This document shows, in pieces, positions 8,608 through 17,263 of a stretch of 42,884 bases of DNA. The stretch is taken from positions 1 through 42,884 of the forward strand of contig JANXSX010000061.1 of the NCBI GenBank assembly GCA_025356475.1. Direction: 5' to 3'. The notes beneath the pieces were generated by a model, which was given only the letters and a program-made list of their open reading frames with translations, made no database searches and was not told the DNA's origin. The translations under genes and the position numbers were made by a program. Every line of letters starts with the position of its first letter. Positions within the stretch are counted from its first letter, which is position 1. Source of the DNA: Isosphaeraceae bacterium. Its GTDB lineage: Bacteria; Planctomycetota; Planctomycetia; Isosphaerales; Isosphaeraceae.

Positions 8608-8993
8608 GTGTCGACACTCGCACAGCACCCATCGTGGCTCTCCAACGCCCCGTGGTGCTCATCGGTCGGCATCCCGAGTGCGACATACGGATCGATCTTC
8701 CCGAAATCTCCCGACGACATTGCTGCATCGCCCTCGCTTACGAACGGGTCATGATCCGCGATCTTGGTAGTCGGAACGGCCTGCGTGTTAACGGACTTCG
8801 AGTCGAAGAGGCCGAACTCCATCCGGGTGACGAGGTTGCCATCGGCCAGGTGATCTACCGACTTGAAGGGAGTTCCTCCCAAGTTGCACCAGCAAAGGCC
8901 AAGCCCCAACCTCGACGCGTGCCGCAACCCCCACCGCCGCCTCGTCCACAGGATGATCCCGATGACGAGCTCATCCCACTCGATGATCTTTGA
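8583..8993 (+). CDS. FHA-domain protein (second of tandem pair)
   Basis: A 136-residue protein that is nearly all FHA domain, followed by a Pro-rich and then acidic tail (last 35 residues, ending in DDELIPLDDL). Phosphopeptide-binding residues are present: Gly28-Arg29 in LIGRHPECD, Ser43 to His46 in SRRH and Asn65-Gly66 in GSRNGLRVNG. The order and spacing of motifs match the preceding gene, including a shared HCC after the SR.H motif, so the two probably arose by duplication. It starts 25 bases inside the previous gene in another frame. The ribosome site is weak, consistent with translational coupling. Confidence 0.8.
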   Translation: MSARLIPLSVDTRTAPIVALQRPVVLIGRHPECDIRIDLPEISRRHCCIALAYERVMIRDLGSRNGLRVNGLRVEEAELHPGDEVAIGQVIYRLEGSSSQVAPAKAKPQPRRVPQPPPPPRPQDDPDDELIPLDDL

Positions 8994-9183
8994 GAATCAG
9001 ATTTCTGTCGGATTAGCAAGATTGGCATTAGAAGTGCTATATTTCTGGAGCAGTCGTTCACCACATCCCACGACTGCACCGACTTGAATGGTCGGTAAGA
9101 GAGTATTGACTTTCGCCGTGAACGGGTCAGCGAGAATGAAAACATCGGTCGATCAGAAGAAACGATTCCAACGGAGCTTCACC

Positions 9184-10281
9184 ATGCGACTTCGCTTTGC
9201 TTTGACCTTGGCGGTGTTCGGTATGTCGATGCACGGCATTGCCATGGATGCGCTGGCCCAATACGATTATCCAGGTGGCTATGGCGGTTACGGTTGGGGT
9301 GGCTGGGGTGGTGGCGGCACGATCGCAGGTGATTACGCCCGAGGAATGGGAGTCTATGCCGCAGGGGCTGGCATTTACAACCAAAAGACCGCCGTTGCCA
9401 ACTCGATCGACACGGACACCTTGTTGCGATTCAATGAGTACGTTTACCAAGGTCAGAAAGAGAACACTCGTCGCTACTACGAACGTCAAGCCCTCAACAC
9501 CAAGAAGCGGCGGGACGCAGCCGACGAGATCATGAAACGGATTCATGAGACTCCTGACCAGAACGACATCTTGAACGGCGATGCCTTGAATGCCATTCTC
9601 GATCAGGTGACCGACCCAAGAGTCGGTACCTCCTCGCTCCGGATGGCGAAGACCATGATCCCTGCCCAGGCGATCAAGCAGATTCCCTTTACCTATGCCT
9701 CGCAAGGGGTTACGTTTAGCCTCGCCCAACTGAGTTCTGACGAAAATTGGCCTCTGGCCCTCAAGAGCAAGATCTATGAACCCGAGCGAGAGGCTTATCT
9801 CGCCGCCATGGAGTCCGCCCGGTCCAAGAATGACGAGGGCGAACTCTCAGCCGAGGACATCGGCAAAATCCGCTCGGCACTTCGCAACCTACGCGACAAG
9901 GTGGCAGCAAATCCTCCCGAGAAAGCAAGTATTCCCGAGGTAAACGGTTACGTCCGGGGTCTCGCCGGCTTTGCCAAGATGTTAGAGAAGCCGTCGATCG
10001 ATCACCCGATCGCCGAACTCGACAAGATCAAGGAAGCCACGATGGGGGACTTCCTGAGCTTCATGCACGTTTACAACCTCCGCTTCGGCCCCGCCACGAC
10101 GGCTCAACAAAGGGCGGTTTACACGCAACTCTTCCCCATTTTGGCGGAGACCCGCGACAAGACCCTGGGTCAGAAGCCCTCGGAAGTCGCCAAGGCGAAC
10201 CCCACCGCTACGAACGGAAAGCCGATCGACTTCTTCCAAGGTATTCCCAACGAGCACCTCTTCGACGAGAAGAAGAAGTAA
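9184..10281 (+). CDS. Secreted conserved protein with Gly/Tyr/Trp-rich N-terminus
   Basis: A 365-residue protein with a signal peptide (MRLRFALTL followed by a hydrophobic run, cleavage probably after the ALA at about residue 25). The mature N-terminus is a short Gly/Tyr/Trp-rich segment (YDYPGGYGGYGWGGWGGGG), then a largely alpha-helical, charged body with Arg/Lys-rich helices. No known domain is recognised. The start was set at the ATG with GGAG 7 bases upstream rather than at an upstream ATG. The gene is followed by a strong hairpin. Its role is unknown; export across the membrane is the only inference. Confidence 0.72.
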   Translation: MRLRFALTLAVFGMSMHGIAMDALAQYDYPGGYGGYGWGGWGGGGTIAGDYARGMGVYAAGAGIYNQKTAVANSIDTDTLLRFNEYVYQGQKENTRRYYERQALNTKKRRDAADEIMKRIHETPDQNDILNGDALNAILDQVTDPRVGTSSLRMAKTMIPAQAIKQIPFTYASQGVTFSLAQLSSDENWPLALKSKIYEPEREAYLAAMESARSKNDEGELSAEDIGKIRSALRNLRDKVAANPPEKASIPEVNGYVRGLAGFAKMLEKPSIDHPIAELDKIKEATMGDFLSFMHVYNLRFGPATTAQQRAVYTQLFPILAETRDKTLGQKPSEVAKANPTATNGKPIDFFQGIPNEHLFDEKKK

Positions 10282-10314
10282 GCAAGAATTCGGTCGGTTC
10301 TGAATCTCCAACGA

Positions 10315-10359
10315 AACCCCGCCCCAGGCCGATCTTGACGATCAGCCTGGGGCGGGGTT
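10315..10359 (+). terminator. Strong hairpin after the secreted-protein gene
   Basis: A perfect 15-bp inverted repeat (AACCCCGCCCCAGGC and its complement) with a 15-base loop that can itself pair through GATC. It begins 33 bases past the stop codon. The T-tract is poor (GTTGTTAC), so it could act in termination or in protecting the mRNA 3' end. Confidence 0.65.
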
Positions 10360-10503
10360 GTTACGTTCTCACGCTGTGCTTGCTCCATTCCCTCCCCGAG
10401 AACCTCGGAATTGGGGACCCACGACGAGTCGAACTCCATGGGCCCGTCACCAAGTCTGACGCCAAACGTATCGAAAATGGCCTTGCGGGATGCGCTGATT
10501 CTC

Positions 10504-10533
10504 TTGACAGCTAGGCCTTCCGGCCCCTAAGAT
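10504..10533 (+). promoter_or_regulatory. Candidate sigma-70 promoter for gap
   Basis: A perfect -35 TTGACA (10504-10509) is followed after 18 bases by TAAGAT (10528-10533, 4 of 6 matches to TATAAT). It lies about 85 bases before the gap start, in a gene-free stretch after the preceding hairpin. The rest of the 10360-10616 interval shows nothing else. Confidence 0.5.
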
Positions 10534-10616
10534 CACGACTTAATCTCAACGCGAGAGCTGGGCAGCGGTCTGCGCTGTTGCATGCTCACTTGCGTCTCTT
10601 GTCAGGAGCCGGATGA

Positions 10617-11624
10617 ATGGCGGTTCGTGTTGGCATCAATGGGTTCGGGCGAATTGGACGCCTGGTGTTTCGAGTCATGGCGGCCCAGCCGGAGAAATTC
10701 GAGATCGTTGCGATCAACGACCTCTCGGACGCCAAGCACCTGGCGATGCTGCTGAAGTACGATAGCGTCCACGGGCAATTTGCCGGCACGGTCGAGGCAG
10801 GTGAAGGCTCGCTGATCGTCAACGGCAAACAGATCCGGATCACGCAAGAGAGAGACCCCGCCAACCTGCCGTGGAAGGCGCTCGGTTGTCAGGTCGCACT
10901 TGAATCGACCGGCTTCTTCACCGACAAGGCCTCCCTCCAGAAGCACCTGACCGCCGGTGCCGAACGCGTCGTGTTGAGCGCTCCTGCCAAGGACAAGCTC
11001 GACGCCACCATCGTGCTCGGTGTCAACGATCATACGTTGAAGGCGACCGATCGGATCATCTCGAACGCGAGCTGTACCACCAATTGCCTGGCCCCCATGG
11101 CCAAGGTGTTGCACGAGAGCTTCGGGATCGAAAAGGCCCTGATGACGACCTGTCACGCCTACACCAACGACCAGCGCGTGGCGGATCAGGTCCATACCGA
11201 TCCTTACCGTGCTCGCGCTGCCGCGATCAACATTATCCCCAGCTCGACCGGTGCGGCCAAGGCCGTCGGCGAGGTCATCCCCGAACTGAATGGCAAGCTG
11301 ACCGGTTATGCCCTTCGCGTCCCCGTACCCGATGGGTCGATCACCGACCTGACGAGCCTCCTCAAACGCGATGTCACCAAAGAAGAAGTCAACGCTGCGA
11401 TGAAGGCGGCTGCGGATGGCCCGTTGAAGGGTATCCTTCAGTACACGACTGACCCCCTCGTTTCCAGCGATATCATCGGTAACCCCCACTCCTCGATCTT
11501 CATGGCCGACTGGACACTCGTCCTGGGCGGAAACATGATCAAGACGATCTCCTGGTACGACAACGAATGGGGTTACTCAACCCGCACCGCCGAGCTGATC
11601 ACTCTGCTCGCCAAGCTCGGTTGA
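10617..11624 (+). CDS. gap: Glyceraldehyde-3-phosphate dehydrogenase, type I
   Basis: Converts glyceraldehyde-3-phosphate, NAD and phosphate to 1,3-bisphosphoglycerate in glycolysis; cytosolic tetramer. At 335 residues it has the normal length. NGFGRIGR near the N-terminus is the nucleotide-binding loop, with Asp35 in INDLSD suggesting NAD preference. [12 protein letters not shown] carries the catalytic Cys153, and the partner His180 lies in [18 protein letters not shown] is conserved near the end. CAGGAG lies 9-10 bases before the ATG. It is the first gene of a gap-pgk-rpe block, with pgk 123 bp downstream. Confidence 0.97.
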   Translation: MAVRVGINGFGRIGRLVFRVMAAQPEKFEIVAINDLSDAKHLAMLLKYDSVHGQFAGTVEAGEGSLIVNGKQIRITQERDPANLPWKALGCQVALESTGFFTDKASLQKHLTAGAERVVLSAPAKDKLDATIVLGVNDHTLKATDRIISNASCTTNCLAPMAKVLHESFGIEKALMTTCHAYTNDQRVADQVHTDPYRARAAAINIIPSSTGAAKAVGEVIPELNGKLTGYALRVPVPDGSITDLTSLLKRDVTKEEVNAAMKAAADGPLKGILQYTTDPLVSSDIIGNPHSSIFMADWTLVLGGNMIKTISWYDNEWGYSTRTAELITLLAKLG

Positions 11625-11747
11625 TTCTTCTGAGCATCCGTCCTTGAACGGGTGGGCTGGTCCCGCTCTACTAGCTTTGGGGGATCTGGACTTTCTTTGG
11701 AGAGTTCAGATCACCCTCGCGACCTAATCCTTCCAGAGGCTACCTCC

Positions 11748-12938
11748 TTGGCCAAGCAGACGATCCGCGACTTCGACGCAAGTGGCTTGAGAGTCCTGGT
11801 GCGAGTGGACTTTAATGTCCCCCAGACCAAGGATGGTAAAGTCTCCGACGACCGCCGAATCCGCGCCGCGCTCCCGACTTTGAACTACCTCTTGGACCAT
11901 GGCGCAGCGTTGATCCTGGTGAGTCACCTCGGTCGACCCACAGGTGATCCCACGACAGACGCTTACTTTACGCTGGATTTGGTGGCTGCTCGGCTCCAGG
12001 AGCTGATCGGTCGGTCTGTGATCAAGGTCAACGACACGGTTGGCGACGAGGCCAAGAGTGCCTGCTCGTCACTCGTCCCAGGCGGGATCGTGGTGCTCGA
12101 GAACGTTCGATTTAACAAGGGCGAGAAGAAGGGCGACCCTGCCTTCGCCGCTCAACTTGCAGGCCTTGCCGACGCATATGTCAACGATGCTTTCGGCACC
12201 TGCCACCGGGATGAGGCCTCAATGGTCGCAGTCCCCGAGAAGTTCCCCGCAGGACGACGCGCGATCGGCTTCCTGGTCGAGAAGGAACTCCAGATCCTTG
12301 ACACCTTGCTCAAGAACCCCAAGTCCCCCATGGTCGCGGTCATGGGCGGGGCAAAGGTTTCCGACAAGATTGGCGTGATCGAGAACCTCTTGCCCAAGAT
12401 TGATCACCTGCTCGTGGGCGGGGCGATGACCTACACATTTCTTAAAGCCCAGGGTCATGGCACCGGCAAGAGCCGGGTGGAAGCCGACAAGCTCGACGTG
12501 GCAAAGCACTTGCTCGACCTCGCCGGTCAGAAGCTGGTTTTGCCGGTCGATCACCTTGTGGCCGAGTCGCTCGATGTTGGTGCCAAGACGATGGTCGTCG
12601 AAGGTTCCGACATTCCCGAGGGCTGGCTGGGACTCGACATTGGCCCCAAGACCGCTGTGTTGTACGGAAACATCATCAAAGCCGCTGGGACTGTCATCTG
12701 GAATGGCCCCATGGGCAAGTTTGAGGATGAACCCTACCGCCAGGGCACGATCAAGATCGCGGAAGCGATGGCATCCTCTCCCGCTGTGACGGTGGTTGGT
12801 GGTGGTGAGACTGCGGAAGCTGTCGAAGAGTTTGGCTTTGCCGATAAGATGAGCCACGTCTCAACAGGGGGTGGGGCCTTCCTCGAATCGCTCGAGGGGA
12901 AAAGCTTCAACTCGCTCAAAGTTATTCCCGATCGTTAA
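11748..12938 (+). CDS. pgk: Phosphoglycerate kinase
   Basis: Transfers phosphate from 1,3-bisphosphoglycerate to ADP, the step after GAPDH. The motifs RVDFNVP, SHLGRP, the central NDAFGTCHRDEAS and GGGETAEAVEEFG (nucleotide site) are all present. The start was set at TTG 11748, which has AGAGG 8 bases upstream and gives 396 residues, the family norm. The GTG at 11652 would add 32 unconserved residues. Its position between gap and rpe suggests a joint glycolysis/pentose-phosphate operon. Confidence 0.96.
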   Translation: MAKQTIRDFDASGLRVLVRVDFNVPQTKDGKVSDDRRIRAALPTLNYLLDHGAALILVSHLGRPTGDPTTDAYFTLDLVAARLQELIGRSVIKVNDTVGDEAKSACSSLVPGGIVVLENVRFNKGEKKGDPAFAAQLAGLADAYVNDAFGTCHRDEASMVAVPEKFPAGRRAIGFLVEKELQILDTLLKNPKSPMVAVMGGAKVSDKIGVIENLLPKIDHLLVGGAMTYTFLKAQGHGTGKSRVEADKLDVAKHLLDLAGQKLVLPVDHLVAESLDVGAKTMVVEGSDIPEGWLGLDIGPKTAVLYGNIIKAAGTVIWNGPMGKFEDEPYRQGTIKIAEAMASSPAVTVVGGGETAEAVEEFGFADKMSHVSTGGGAFLESLEGKSFNSLKVIPDR

Positions 12939-13024
12939 GATAAGGTACATTGTCTCGATCGGCGTTCTGTGCGTCGGTCGAGACGATGACTTCGCTGTCT
13001 CTTGGAGGCGGTTTACGACCACGT

Positions 13025-13792
13025 ATGGGTGACGACTCGTCGCCTCGGACTCGTGACCAACGTCTTGCGGCCTGGGACTCACTCCCGCGCCCCGTTGTCA
13101 CTCCATCGATGCTGAACTGCGACTTCGCTCGCGTCTCCGCTGAACTTGATGCACTTGCTCAGGCTGGCGTTCTCGCTGTGCATCTCGATGTTATGGATGG
13201 TCACTTCGTCCCCAACCTCAGCTACGGTGCTCCGGTGATCGCCGACTGGCGGCCTCGCACCGACTTCGCGTTCGACACCCACCTGATGATCTCTGATCCC
13301 GCCCGTTACCTCGACGATTTCGTCAAGGCGGGCTGCGACACGATCATCTTCCACATTGAGGTTGTTCCTCAGCCGATCGAACTCATCCGTCGGATCCGTG
13401 ACCTCGGGTGTCGGGCGAGTCTGGCGATCAACCCGCCTACCCCCTTCCATGCGATCGAGCCCTTCCTAGGCGACGTCGATGCGATCCTCGTCATGAGCGT
13501 GAACCCGGGCTTCGGCGGCCAGAAGTTTGAGCCCTTGGTGCTCGACAAGGTTCGCGCAGCTCGATTAGCCCGCCCCGATTTGTGGATTTCGATCGACGGT
13601 GGGATCAACCCGACCACGGCTGAAATGGCCGTCGCCGCTGGAGCGACGCAACTTGTCGCTGGCTCAGCGGTTTTCAAGACCCGAGATGGACATTACGCGA
13701 CGGCCGTCGGTGAGTTGACCGAAGGCGCACGTCGCGGGACCGAACGAGGCGAAGCAACGGCCCGACCGGCCGAAGCGGCGTCCCAAGTATGA
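13025..13792 (+). CDS. rpe: Ribulose-phosphate 3-epimerase
   Basis: Interconverts ribulose-5-phosphate and xylulose-5-phosphate in the pentose-phosphate pathway; a TIM barrel with a divalent metal. The motifs TPSMLNCDF, HLDVMDGHFVPN (metal ligands and catalytic Asp), FDTHLMI, VMSVNPGFGGQ and IDGGI are intact. The start is uncertain: ATG 13025, ATG 12986 and TTG 12950 are all in frame and none has a well-spaced ribosome site, so the protein carries 20 or more extra N-terminal residues relative to the usual start. A C-terminal tail rich in Arg, Glu and Ala is also unusual. The stop overlaps the next gene's ATG (ATGA). Confidence 0.92.
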   Translation: MGDDSSPRTRDQRLAAWDSLPRPVVTPSMLNCDFARVSAELDALAQAGVLAVHLDVMDGHFVPNLSYGAPVIADWRPRTDFAFDTHLMISDPARYLDDFVKAGCDTIIFHIEVVPQPIELIRRIRDLGCRASLAINPPTPFHAIEPFLGDVDAILVMSVNPGFGGQKFEPLVLDKVRAARLARPDLWISIDGGINPTTAEMAVAAGATQLVAGSAVFKTRDGHYATAVGELTEGARRGTERGEATARPAEAASQV

Positions 13793-14370
13793 CCCAAGTG
13801 GTCCTGATCCGCCCCGGCGCGACGGTCTACGACGAGCAGAACCGCGTGCAAGGTATCCTCGACATCCCACTCTCCGACCGGGGCCGCATCGAAGTGGTTG
13901 CCCTGGCCGAGAGCCTCACCGGTGCCACGATGGCCGCCCTCTATTGCGGACCCGGCGAGAGTGTCCTCCGAACCGCCGAGGCGGTCGGCAAGGTGCTCGG
14001 CCTTCGACCCAAACGCGTCGAAGATCTTCGCAACCTCGATCAGGGATTGTGGCAAGGTCTCCAGGTCGATGAACTCAAGCGGCGACACCTCAAGGTCTTC
14101 CGCCAATGGCTCGATGCTCCACTCACTATTTGTCCCCCACTCGGTGAAGATGTTGAGTCTGCCCTCCAGCGCATCAAAGATGCCCTCAAACCATTGGTTC
14201 GCCGCCATCGCGATCAGGCGATCGGTCTCGTCGCCGGCGAGCCAATCGCCCAACTCATCGCTTGCCACCTCCGCCGTGACCCACACGTCCACCTGGAGGA
14301 GCATAGCCCAACCTGCGGCGTCGAGAGAATCATGGTCGTCCCCGAACTCATCCGAAATGGTTATGTCTGA
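13789..14370 (+). CDS. Histidine-phosphatase-fold protein lacking catalytic histidines
   Basis: A 193-residue protein of the phosphoglycerate-mutase/histidine phosphatase superfamily. The N-terminal strand reads VVLIRPGAT where active members have a RHG motif, so the phosphohistidine His is Pro. The later strand GLVAGEPIAQL lacks the second catalytic His (usually SHGG). The scaffold is otherwise recognisable: LSDRGR after the first motif, VLRTAEAV carrying the binding Arg, and LDQGLWQG in place of the usual E..G.WEG. It probably cannot hydrolyse phosphoesters by the family mechanism. It overlaps rpe by 4 bases, so translation is coupled; a sensory or regulatory role beside the sugar-phosphate enzymes is only an inference. 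Confidence 0.8.
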   Translation: MTQVVLIRPGATVYDEQNRVQGILDIPLSDRGRIEVVALAESLTGATMAALYCGPGESVLRTAEAVGKVLGLRPKRVEDLRNLDQGLWQGLQVDELKRRHLKVFRQWLDAPLTICPPLGEDVESALQRIKDALKPLVRRHRDQAIGLVAGEPIAQLIACHLRRDPHVHLEEHSPTCGVERIMVVPELIRNGYV

Positions 14371-14675
14371 AATGACATGATCATATATTCGCAAATGTCC
14401 ATCGTCAGGATCTTCGCGACGAAGTTGTAGGACAGCGTGCTGGGATAGGGAATAAATTCTCTAGACACGCGGAATGTCATTGATTCTGATGGACGATCCG
14501 CAAGAGCGCCTTGTGAAGCGAGTATTCTCTGGACCGAACTCACAGAATCTTCTTGTGAGTGTATGTGGATTCTTAAGATATTCCAAGAGTCATGACCTCT
14601 TTTGATAGCCACACGTCATCGCAGTGATCTGACCAGTATCCGTTCACGCTACGATTTCTTGGAAGGGACGCCTCA
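14371..14675. other. Intergenic region upstream of accD
   Basis: About 300 bases with no convincing gene and slightly AT-richer than the surroundings. It contains one hairpin-forming palindrome. No clear -35/-10 pair was found. Confidence 0.45.
14538..14560. repeat. Inverted repeat (ACTCACA ... TGTGAGT) upstream of accD
   Basis: Two 7-base arms, with AGAA/TTCT extending the pairing inward past one bulge, form a small hairpin about 115 bases before the accD start. It could be an operator or leader hairpin; there is no further support. Confidence 0.35.
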
Positions 14676-15524
14676 ATGCCGACCAAACCTGGAGCATCTT
14701 CAAACGGTTGGCACGGCCAGTCCGAGCCTCGTGGAGTCCCTGTTGGGGTCTTCATGCCTTGCGACTCTTGCGGGGCGACCTTGTTTCGCAAGCAGGTTGA
14801 GCGAAACCTCAACGTCTGCCCTGAGTGCAGCCACCACTTCACCGTCACGGCGCACGAGCGGATCCTCCAACTGCTCGATACCGACACGTTCGAGGAGTGG
14901 TTTGCCGACCTGAGACCGGGCGACCCCCTCGGCTTCAATGATCGACGACCTTATCCCGATCGGGTGAAGGCCGAGCAGGAACGGACGGGGCTCACTGAGG
15001 CCGCTGTGGTTGGCCAAGGGTTTATCAAGGGCTTGCGGCTTGTGTTTGGGGTGACCGATAGCGGTTTCATCATGGGAAGCATGGGCTCGGTCGTTGGTGA
15101 AAAGCTCACCCGGGCGATCGAGGAGGCGACCAAGCAGCAGCTCCCCATCATCATCGTCTCGGGCTCTGGGGGTGGGGCCCGAATGCACGAGGGTATTTAT
15201 TCGCTGATGCAGATGGCGAAAGTCTCCTCCGCACTAGCCCGCCATCATGCTGCGGGCGGGCTCTATGTGAGCGTGCTGACCAATCCGACTATGGGGGGTG
15301 TCGCCGCCAGTTTCGCCTCCCTCGGCGACATCATTCTCGCGGAACCCAAGGCACTTGTCGGATTCGCTGGCCCCAAGGTTATCGCCCAAACGGTCCGCGT
15401 TCGGCTTCCTGAGGGCTTCCAGACGAGTGAGTTTCTGTTGGAACATGGTTTCGTGGACAAGATCGTTCTCAGGAAAGACCTGCGGAGTATGCTCGCCCAG
15501 TTGATCGACTACGTCACTCCATAA
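14676..15524 (+). CDS. accD: Acetyl-CoA carboxylase carboxyltransferase, beta subunit
   Basis: Transfers the carboxyl group from biotin to acetyl-CoA together with AccA, the first committed step of fatty acid synthesis. At 282 residues it has the normal length. The N-terminal four-Cys zinc finger is visible as Cys29, Cys32, Cys48 and Cys51 (PCDSCG and CPECSHHF). The crotonase-like carboxyltransferase core contains [13 protein letters not shown] and [11 protein letters not shown]. The ATG has AAGGGA about 9 bases upstream. accA is not adjacent, and the neighbours appear unrelated, so the gene is probably transcribed alone. Confidence 0.96.
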   Translation: MPTKPGASSNGWHGQSEPRGVPVGVFMPCDSCGATLFRKQVERNLNVCPECSHHFTVTAHERILQLLDTDTFEEWFADLRPGDPLGFNDRRPYPDRVKAEQERTGLTEAAVVGQGFIKGLRLVFGVTDSGFIMGSMGSVVGEKLTRAIEEATKQQLPIIIVSGSGGGARMHEGIYSLMQMAKVSSALARHHAAGGLYVSVLTNPTMGGVAASFASLGDIILAEPKALVGFAGPKVIAQTVRVRLPEGFQTSEFLLEHGFVDKIVLRKDLRSMLAQLIDYVTP

Positions 15525-15616
15525 GCCTGACTGAGTTCGACCGGCTTGCCGTTGGGCGACTGCGACTTTAGACTGGCACCCGGTCGTCTCCACCCAACCC
15601 GCGAGGAACTGCAACC

Positions 15617-17194
15617 ATGCCCCGCACCATGGCGCTTGGGCGAGCCCGTCGGCTCGGCCTAGGTCTCTCCGCTCTGCTTCCGCTGGTCGCCTTCCAGGCA
15701 GCACGCGCTGATGTCGGACTCCCCGCCATCTTCGGCACCCACATGGTCCTCCAACGAGATATGAACGACCGTGTCTGGGGCTGGGCAGAACCCGGTGAAA
15801 AAGTCACCGTCACGATCGCCACCCAGTCCAAGTCGACCGAGACCGGAGCGGACGGCCGTTGGTCAGTCACGCTGGATCCGCTCCCTGCCGGTGGCCCCCA
15901 CACCCTGACGGTCAAAGGTAAAAACATAATCACCTTTGAAGATGTACTCGTGGGCGAGGTCTGGATTTGCTCGGGCCAGTCGAATATGCAGTGGGCGGTC
16001 GGCCAGTCGAACGATGCGGATCTCGAAGCGGCGACTGCCAAGTTCCCCAATATCCGCTTCATCTCCGTGCCCCAGGTCGGCACCCAAGAGCCCCAGCGCG
16101 ACTTCAAGGGCTCATGGCAGGCTTGCTCACCCGCCACGGTGAAGGAACTCTCCGGGGTCGGTTACTTCTTCGGACGCCAGCTTTATCAGACGATCGATGT
16201 CCCCATTGGCCTGATCGATAACGCCTGGGGTGGGTCGGCCTGTGAGGCTTGGATTGAGCCCAAGATCCTCGCTGCCGACGAGTTCTATAAGCCCTTGATG
16301 ACGAACTGGGAACGGATTGTAGTCAACGTTGCCAAGGCCAAAGAAGAGTTTCCCGCCAAGCTCAAAGAGTGGGAAGAGGCGGTCGCCAAGGCCAAGGCCG
16401 AAGGGAAGACCGAGCCCCGCAAGCCACAGGCCCCTGATGGACAGCTCAATGGCAACTCGCGACCGGGCAATATCTACTTTGGTGTGCTTAAGCCGACCAT
16501 CGGTTATGGGATTCGCGGTACGATCTGGTACCAGGGCGAGTCAAATGCCGGTCGCGCTTATGAATACCGTGAGATGTTCCCACTCATGATCAAGAGCTGG
16601 CGTGATGAATGGAAGATCGGCGATTTTTCGTTCTACTGGGTTCAGCTCGCCGACTTCCTACCCGAGAAGAGCGAGCCGGGTGACAGTAGCTGGGCCGAGC
16701 TTCGCGAAGCTCAGACCATGACCATGGCACGTCTGCCCAAGACCGGTCAGGCGGTTATCATCGACCTCGGCGAAGCTCAGGATATCCACCCCCGCAACAA
16801 GCTAGACGTCGCTAAGCGTCTCGCACGCTGGGCGTTGGCCAAGGATTATGGGATCGATGTCCCCTACCAAAGCCCAACCTATAAGGCGATGGAAAAGAAA
16901 GGGAACAAGGTTGTGCTCACGTTTGATAACGTTGGCGCAGGCCTGAAGGCATTCGATGTTGCCGATCTCAAAGGGTTTTCAATCGCAGGGTCCGACCGAA
17001 AATTCGTCTGGGCCGATGCCAAGATCACTGGCAAGGACACGGTGGAAGTCTCCGCTTCCTCAATCAGCGATCCCGCCTCGGTCCGCTACGCCTGGGCCGA
17101 CAATCCCGTCTGTAACCTCTACAGCCGCGAAGGCTTGCCCACGACTCCGTTCCGCACAGACGATTGGCCTGGTGTGACTGCGATCAAGAAGTGA
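15617..17194 (+). CDS. Sialate O-acetylesterase (SGNH-type)
   Basis: An exported 525-residue esterase predicted to remove O-acetyl groups from sialic acids or other sugars. A signal peptide spans about residues 1-31 (Arg-rich start, hydrophobic run, cleavage near ARA). A beta-sandwich lead-in (VLQRDMNDRVWGWAEPGEKV) precedes the catalytic block CSGQSNMQW, with the nucleophile Ser122. DNAWGGSACEAW and IWYQGESNAG are conserved, and the Asp/His pair is probably in AQDIHPRNK. The C-terminal region after about residue 410 is another beta domain. Planctomycetes commonly carry many such enzymes for polysaccharide breakdown. A terminator follows directly. Confidence 0.9.
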   Translation: MPRTMALGRARRLGLGLSALLPLVAFQAARADVGLPAIFGTHMVLQRDMNDRVWGWAEPGEKVTVTIATQSKSTETGADGRWSVTLDPLPAGGPHTLTVKGKNIITFEDVLVGEVWICSGQSNMQWAVGQSNDADLEAATAKFPNIRFISVPQVGTQEPQRDFKGSWQACSPATVKELSGVGYFFGRQLYQTIDVPIGLIDNAWGGSACEAWIEPKILAADEFYKPLMTNWERIVVNVAKAKEEFPAKLKEWEEAVAKAKAEGKTEPRKPQAPDGQLNGNSRPGNIYFGVLKPTIGYGIRGTIWYQGESNAGRAYEYREMFPLMIKSWRDEWKIGDFSFYWVQLADFLPEKSEPGDSSWAELREAQTMTMARLPKTGQAVIIDLGEAQDIHPRNKLDVAKRLARWALAKDYGIDVPYQSPTYKAMEKKGNKVVLTFDNVGAGLKAFDVADLKGFSIAGSDRKFVWADAKITGKDTVEVSASSISDPASVRYAWADNPVCNLYSREGLPTTPFRTDDWPGVTAIKK

Positions 17195-17220
17195 ATTGAC
17201 ATTGGCAAGTTGATCAGCCA

Positions 17221-17257
17221 GCCGTCCCAACCTCGCGAGGTTGGGACGGCCTTTTTT
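17221..17257 (+). terminator. Rho-independent terminator
   Basis: A 30-base perfect palindrome (15 bases per side, GCCGTCCCAACCTCG and its complement) is followed by C and six T. It lies 26 bases after the esterase stop and reads on the plus strand; the minus-strand gene ending at 17264 gains no T-tract from it. Confidence 0.93.
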
Positions 17258-17263
17258 GATCAC

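Noticed and set aside
11652-11747. An N-terminal extension of phosphoglycerate kinase from GTG 11652
   Set aside because: The TTG at 11748 has AGAGG at good spacing and gives the standard length.
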